A DNA stretch of 18,269 bases, taken from NCBI GenBank assembly GCA_011046295.1, contig DSAV01000093.1, forward strand, positions 1 to 18,269, written 5' to 3'. The position numbers and the translations under genes were made by a program. The notes under the pieces were generated by a model that was not told the DNA's origin, did no database searches, and saw nothing but the letters and a program-made list of their open reading frames with translations. This DNA is from Deltaproteobacteria bacterium. Lineage in GTDB: Bacteria > Desulfobacterota > Syntrophia > Syntrophales > Smithellaceae. Numbering within the stretch: the stretch's first letter is position 1; every line of letters starts with the position of its first letter. Shown here piece after piece: positions 15,539 through 18,269 of the stretch.

Positions 15539-16033
15539 ATGTATCATGGTAAGGGTGGCAGAAAACTGGGAAGAACTTCAAGCCATAGAATGGCCATGTT
15601 TCGTAATATGGTTACGTCCGTCATCAGATATGAGCGTATTCGAACAACCGATGCCAAGGCTAAAGAAGTAAGGAGGCTGACGGAAAAGATGATTACGCTG
15701 GGCAAGAGAGGTAATCTTCACGCCAGGCGCCAGGCTCTGTCTTTTGTCCGCGATAAAGAAATGGTCGGAAAATTGTTTGGAGAGTTAACCGAGCGTTACC
15801 GTGACCGAAGCGGCGGATATACGCGGATAATTAAGGAGGGTTTCCGCGTTGGGGATAGTGCCCCGGTTTCTATCCTGGAACTGATACCCGACGAAAAAAA
15901 GAAAGAAAAAGCTTCAGGCAAAGGCAAAGCAAAACCAAGGAAGAAAGAAGAGGATGCAAAAGCAGCGCCTAAGGCTAAAGGCAAATCAAAACCGAAAGTT
16001 ATAAAAGAGGACGAATCACAAGCGGCGCAATAG
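15539..16033 (+). CDS. rplQ: 50S ribosomal protein L17 with basic C-terminal tail
   Basis: L17, a 50S protein at the tunnel-exit side. The family core is residues 1-118: MYHGKGGRKLGRTSSHRMAM at the start, TTDAKAKEVRRLTEKMITLGKRG in the middle, and GGYTRIIKEGFRVGDSAPVSILEL at the end. After it comes a tail of about 46 residues (119-164) rich in Lys, Ala and Glu with repeated KGK/KPK units, predicted disordered. E. coli L17 has 127 residues; longer L17 proteins with low-complexity tails exist elsewhere. The ATG follows AAGGA 11 bases upstream. It is the last gene of the alpha block, with a terminator 22 bases after the stop. Confidence 0.98.
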   Translation: MYHGKGGRKLGRTSSHRMAMFRNMVTSVIRYERIRTTDAKAKEVRRLTEKMITLGKRGNLHARRQALSFVRDKEMVGKLFGELTERYRDRSGGYTRIIKEGFRVGDSAPVSILELIPDEKKKEKASGKGKAKPRKKEEDAKAAPKAKGKSKPKVIKEDESQAAQ

Positions 16034-16054
16034 AGTCTAGTCAAATAGAAAAAT

Positions 16055-16088
16055 AAAAGGGCAGGGTCAAGAGACTCTGCCCTTTTTT
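16055..16088 (+). terminator. Intrinsic terminator after rplQ
   Basis: A long hairpin follows the rplQ stop. The left arm AAAAGGGCAGGGTC (16055-16068) pairs with GACTCTGCCCTTTT (16073-16086), 14 pairs with one G-T wobble, around the tetraloop AAGA (16069-16072). The T-run spans 16083-16088. It should end transcription of the whole ribosomal block. The A-run on the left arm would also give a T-run on the opposite strand, so it may work in both directions, although no minus-strand gene is present nearby. Confidence 0.93.
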
Positions 16089-16092
16089 ATTA

Positions 16093-16120
16093 TTGTTTTT
16101 TTATAAAAAAATGATACGAT
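16093..16120 (+). promoter_or_regulatory. Candidate sigma-70 promoter for the EF-Tu-like gene
   Basis: TTGTTT (16093-16098) and TACGAT (16115-16120) are spaced 16 bases apart, and the -10 is preceded by TG plus one base (16112-16114), the extended -10 pattern. Each hexamer matches four of six consensus positions. It lies directly after the terminator and about 60 bases before the gene start, where a new promoter is needed. The surrounding sequence is AT-rich, so chance matches are likely. Confidence 0.35.
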
Positions 16121-16182
16121 TATAAGCATTAAGGATGAGGACATTTCTTATTTTCAGGTAAAAAGGATATGGAGGTTTAAAT

Positions 16183-16443
16183 ATGGCAGAAAGAAAACTT
16201 GGTGAAGTAGTTAAATATTTTGCTAAACCTTCCGTAGCTGCGGTAAAAATTGAGGAAGGGGAATTGGCAGTAGGCGAAAGCGTTAAATTTTCCGGCCATA
16301 CAACTGATTTTGTCGATGTTATTCAATCGATGGAGGTAGACAATAAATCAGTGCAAAAAGCGGTTGCCGGAGATTTTATCGGCATTAAGGTTTCCGGCCG
16401 TGTGCGTCCCGGTGACGAGGTGTTTAAAGTTATACCTGATTGA
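16183..16443 (+). CDS. Small EF-Tu domain-2-like protein
   Basis: An 86-residue protein resembling domain 2 of translational GTPases and the C-terminal part of some U32 peptidases. The pattern runs GEVVKYFAKPSVAAVKI (7-23), GELAVGESVKFSGHTTDF (26-43), then GDFIGIKVSGRVRPGDEVFKV (63-83), the last akin to the strand-turn-strand of domain 2. There is no GTPase domain, signal peptide or membrane segment, so it should be cytosolic. Annotated relatives are called translation elongation factor-like; function is not known to me. GGAGGT (16171-16176) lies six bases before the ATG. It sits alone between the alpha-block terminator and phoB, with no terminator after it. Confidence 0.85.
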   Translation: MAERKLGEVVKYFAKPSVAAVKIEEGELAVGESVKFSGHTTDFVDVIQSMEVDNKSVQKAVAGDFIGIKVSGRVRPGDEVFKVIPD

Positions 16444-16481
16444 AGATGACGCAAAAAAATCAGACATTATATACCACCCAA

Positions 16482-16521
16482 TTGTAATGTCGACAATAAG
16501 TGTGCTTAATTTAAACCACAC
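16482..16521 (+). promoter_or_regulatory. Candidate phoB promoter with overlapping imperfect palindrome
   Basis: TTGTAA (16482-16487) and CTTAAT (16505-16510), 17 bases apart, each match four of six consensus positions. The -10 lies inside an imperfect palindrome at 16500-16521, whose outer arms GTGTG and CACAC pair fully; eight of eleven base pairs match overall. A second short repeat, ATTGT (16481-16485) with ACAAT (16493-16497), overlaps the -35. Such placement would suit a repressor or autoregulator. No two-repeat Pho box is seen here. All of this is weak evidence. Confidence 0.3.
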
Positions 16522-16541
16522 GAACAGCAGGTATATCTGAT

Positions 16542-17243
16542 ATGGTAAAAATTATCGTAGTGGATGACGAGAAAGATATTGTCGACCTTGTTGCTTATAA
16601 TCTTGAGAAGGAAGGTTTTTTAGTAATAAAAGTATATGATGGCGCGCGCGCTCTTAAGGTTATAAGGTCAAAAAAACCTGCCTTGATAATTCTTGACTTG
16701 ATGCTCCCGGGGATGAGCGGCATCGAAGTCTGCCGGCACATCAGAGCTAACCAGGATACAGCAAATATTCCTATTATCATGTTGACCGCGAAGGCCGACG
16801 AGACAGACAAAATTGTCGGACTGGAAATGGGGGCGGATGACTATATTACGAAACCATTTAGCGTCAAAGAGCTTGTTGCCCGCGTGCGAACGATTCTGCG
16901 CCGCGCGCAAGACTCTCAAAAATCTATTACCAGGGAAAAGTTTCAATATGCAGGACTGTCCATTAATTATGCATCCTGCACTGTTAAAGTCAATGATAAA
17001 CAGATTAGCCTGAGTCCTACTGAATTGAAGCTGCTCATCTTTTTTTCTCAAAATCCGGGACGTGTTTACACAAGAGATCAGATTCTTGATAACGTATGGG
17101 GCGATGATACATTCATAACTCAGCGGGCCGTCGATGTTCACGTCAGACGGCTGCGTTCGCAAATTGAAAAAGATATGAATAGACCCAAGTATATCATAAC
17201 AGTTAGAGGGTTTGGATACAAATTTGCGGACAAAATACGATAA
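16542..17243 (+). CDS. phoB: PhoB-like response regulator (OmpR/PhoB family)
   Basis: DNA-binding response regulator. The 233 residues split into a receiver domain (about 1-120) and a winged-helix domain (about 130-230). The receiver has acidic D8, D9, phosphoacceptor D52, T82, Y101 and K104, a complete active site. The winged helix has LSPTELKLLIFFSQNPGRVYTRDQIL, the QRAVDVHVRRLRSQIE recognition region and RGFGYKF at the end. The PhoB assignment rests on the adjacent pstS and its Pho box; other OmpR-family roles are possible on sequence alone. A partial Shine-Dalgarno (CAGGT) is nine bases before the ATG. No kinase gene follows. Confidence 0.87.
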   Translation: MVKIIVVDDEKDIVDLVAYNLEKEGFLVIKVYDGARALKVIRSKKPALIILDLMLPGMSGIEVCRHIRANQDTANIPIIMLTAKADETDKIVGLEMGADDYITKPFSVKELVARVRTILRRAQDSQKSITREKFQYAGLSINYASCTVKVNDKQISLSPTELKLLIFFSQNPGRVYTRDQILDNVWGDDTFITQRAVDVHVRRLRSQIEKDMNRPKYIITVRGFGYKFADKIR

Positions 17244-17299
17244 TCTGTTCCAAGTCTGTACCGCAGAATCCACAAGAATGTTTCCACACTTTTATTGAT

Positions 17300-17317
17300 T
17301 TGTCATCGAATTGTAAC
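17300..17317 (+). promoter_or_regulatory. Pho box upstream of pstS
   Basis: TTGTCATCGAATTGTAAC has the Pho box layout: two 7-base repeats, TTGTCAT and TTGTAAC, around a 4-base spacer. It agrees with 13 of 18 positions of the E. coli consensus CTGTCATAAAACTGTCAC. It lies ten bases before a -10 element, the spacing found at PhoB-activated promoters, where the box replaces the -35. It should bind phosphorylated PhoB, whose gene ends 56 bases upstream. Confidence 0.8.
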
Positions 17318-17327
17318 ATTAACCCTA

Positions 17328-17333
17328 TATTAT
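17328..17333 (+). promoter_or_regulatory. -10 element of the pstS promoter
   Basis: TATTAT lies exactly ten bases after the Pho box, matching four of six positions of TATAAT; the shifted TATATT (17326-17331) is an alternative. No good -35 is present, as expected for a PhoB-dependent promoter. Transcription would start near 17340, giving a leader of roughly 25 bases before the pstS ATG. Confidence 0.6.
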
Positions 17334-17363
17334 CCTTTCAAATTTATCGAGAAGGAGGGTGTT

Positions 17364-18191
17364 ATGTTAAAAATGTTTAAAACAGCGGTAATGACTTTAG
17401 CCGCGTGTGCGTTACTCGGGACAGTTTCTTTTGCTTCAGAATCTATCGTTATCAAAGGGTCGACAACTGTGTTGCCGATAACCCAGGCGGCAGTTGAAGC
17501 GTACATGAAGGCGAATCCCGGCGTGCAGATTTCCCTATCGGGCGGAGGTTCCGGTGAAGGAATTAAGGCGATTATTGACAAAACAACGGACATTGCCATG
17601 TCCTCGCGGGCAATAAGAAAAGAGGAAATTGAACTGGCAAAAAAAAGAGGTTCCAACCCGTTGGAACATGTTGTTGGTTTAGACGCTTTGATTCCGGTAG
17701 TGCATCCGAGAAACAAAGTGAGCAATCTGTCTGTTGACCAGCTGAGCCAGATTTATCAGGGGAAAATTACTAACTGGAAGGAAGTTGGTGGTGATGATTT
17801 GAAAATTGTGGTAATTTCGCGCGACACGTCTTCCGGAACTTTCGAATCCTGGGATCACTTCATCATGAAAAAAACCAAGGTAACGCCGCGCGCGCAGATG
17901 CTGGCCTCTAGTGGAGCAGTGGCTACTGCGGTAGGAAAAAACCGTTACGCGATAGCCTACGTGGGCATTGGTTATCTTAATAAGAGCATCAAGCCTGTTT
18001 CGGTAAATGGTGTTACCGGGTCAATCGGCACAGCCCTTGATAAGAGCTATTCCCTTTCTCGTGAGCTTTATATGTACACAGATGGAGAGCCGAAGGGACA
18101 AGCTGCTAAATTCATGAATTTTATCAAATCGCGGGCCGGTCAGGAAATTGTGGCAAAAGTAGGTTTTATTCCCACAATGTTTTTAAAATAG
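17364..18191 (+). CDS. pstS: Phosphate ABC transporter substrate-binding protein PstS
   Basis: Periplasmic phosphate-binding protein of the PstSCAB transporter, 275 residues. The open frame extends to 17295, but that stretch contains the Pho box and -10, and the ATG at 17364 has AAGGAGG (17352-17358) five bases upstream, so the start is firm. A signal peptide covers residues 1-24, with probable signal peptidase I cleavage after VSFA; an LAAC at 12-15 also resembles a lipobox. Ligand motifs are KGSTTVLPI (31-39), SGGGSGEG (59-66) and SRDTSSGTF (152-160). It resembles the shorter PstS type, shorter than E. coli PstS. Confidence 0.95.
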   Translation: MLKMFKTAVMTLAACALLGTVSFASESIVIKGSTTVLPITQAAVEAYMKANPGVQISLSGGGSGEGIKAIIDKTTDIAMSSRAIRKEEIELAKKRGSNPLEHVVGLDALIPVVHPRNKVSNLSVDQLSQIYQGKITNWKEVGGDDLKIVVISRDTSSGTFESWDHFIMKKTKVTPRAQMLASSGAVATAVGKNRYAIAYVGIGYLNKSIKPVSVNGVTGSIGTALDKSYSLSRELYMYTDGEPKGQAAKFMNFIKSRAGQEIVAKVGFIPTMFLK

Positions 18192-18258
18192 CTTAGGTTC
18201 AAGAATCTAGCGCAACACTTTGGTATTCTATGGTGGATATTGAAGGGAGGCGTTAGAG

Positions 18259-18269
18259 ATGGAAGGTGT
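18259..18269 (+). CDS. Start of next gene, truncated by the window edge (probably a pst permease)
   Basis: An ATG at 18259 is preceded by a strong AAGGGAGG (18243-18250) eight bases upstream and continues as MEG until the sequence ends. Only three full codons are visible, so the product cannot be identified. Position 67 bases after pstS on the same strand, with no clear terminator between, makes pstC the likely guess from usual pst operon order. This is inference from context only. Confidence 0.5.

Noticed and set aside
15456..15671. 71-codon plus-strand open frame across the rpoA-rplQ junction
   Set aside because: It overlaps the end of rpoA and the start of rplQ in another frame and matches nothing recognisable.
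16668..17273. 201-codon minus-strand open frame opposite phoB
   Set aside because: It overlaps almost all of phoB, whose domains are clear; the antisense translation shows no family motif.
17295..17363. N-terminal extension of PstS from an upstream start
   Set aside because: The extension contains the Pho box and -10, lacks a Shine-Dalgarno, and would precede the signal peptide with unrelated residues.
18194..18211. Inverted repeat after pstS as a terminator
   Set aside because: About six A/T-rich pairs with a wobble and no T-run; pst transcription is expected to continue.

Overview
The window is the core ribosomal-protein supercluster of a bacterium, followed by the start of a phosphate-response locus. 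All genes lie on the plus strand. The proteins are plainly bacterial. Moderate GC content, tuf fused directly to an S10-spc-alpha cluster, zinc-binding forms of S14, S4, L36 and L24, frequent TTG/GTG starts and a Pho locus next door suggest a deltaproteobacterium in the broad sense (Desulfobacterota, perhaps Syntrophales-like). This lineage is an impression from protein sequence, not shown by alignment.

Layout. Positions 1-1572 hold the tail of the str region: tuf, then rpsJ. Positions 1662-6324 continue the S10 operon (rplC, rplD, rplW, rplB, rpsS, rplV, rpsC, rplP, rpmC, rpsQ). Positions 6375-11754 are the spc operon (rplN, rplX, rplE, rpsN, rpsH, rplF, rplR, rpsE, rpmD, rplO, secY). Positions 11787-12956 hold map, infA and rpmJ; the adk gene often found between secY and map is absent. 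Positions 12987-16033 are the alpha operon (rpsM, rpsK, rpsD, rpoA, rplQ), closed by a strong intrinsic terminator at 16055-16088. Most gaps are under 60 bases and no other clear terminator interrupts the block, so long polycistronic transcripts are expected. The one sizeable internal gap, between rpsJ and rplC (89 bases), holds two small hairpins and a T-rich run and could be an attenuator.

After the terminator come a small protein resembling EF-Tu domain 2 (16183-16443), a PhoB-type response regulator (16542-17243), and a periplasmic phosphate-binding protein PstS (17364-18191) preceded by a good Pho box and -10 element. The last 11 bases look like the start of the next gene, probably a pst transporter subunit. 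No phoR kinase gene lies in the window.

The genes supply translation (ribosomal proteins, EF-Tu, IF-1), nascent-chain processing (Map), protein export (SecY) and transcription (RpoA), then phosphate sensing and uptake. No mobile elements, CRISPR arrays, rRNA or tRNA genes were seen. No stretch above 300 bases lacks a gene. I see no previously undescribed system; the least explained pieces are the EF-Tu-domain-2-like protein, the rpsJ-rplC gap and the basic tail on L17.
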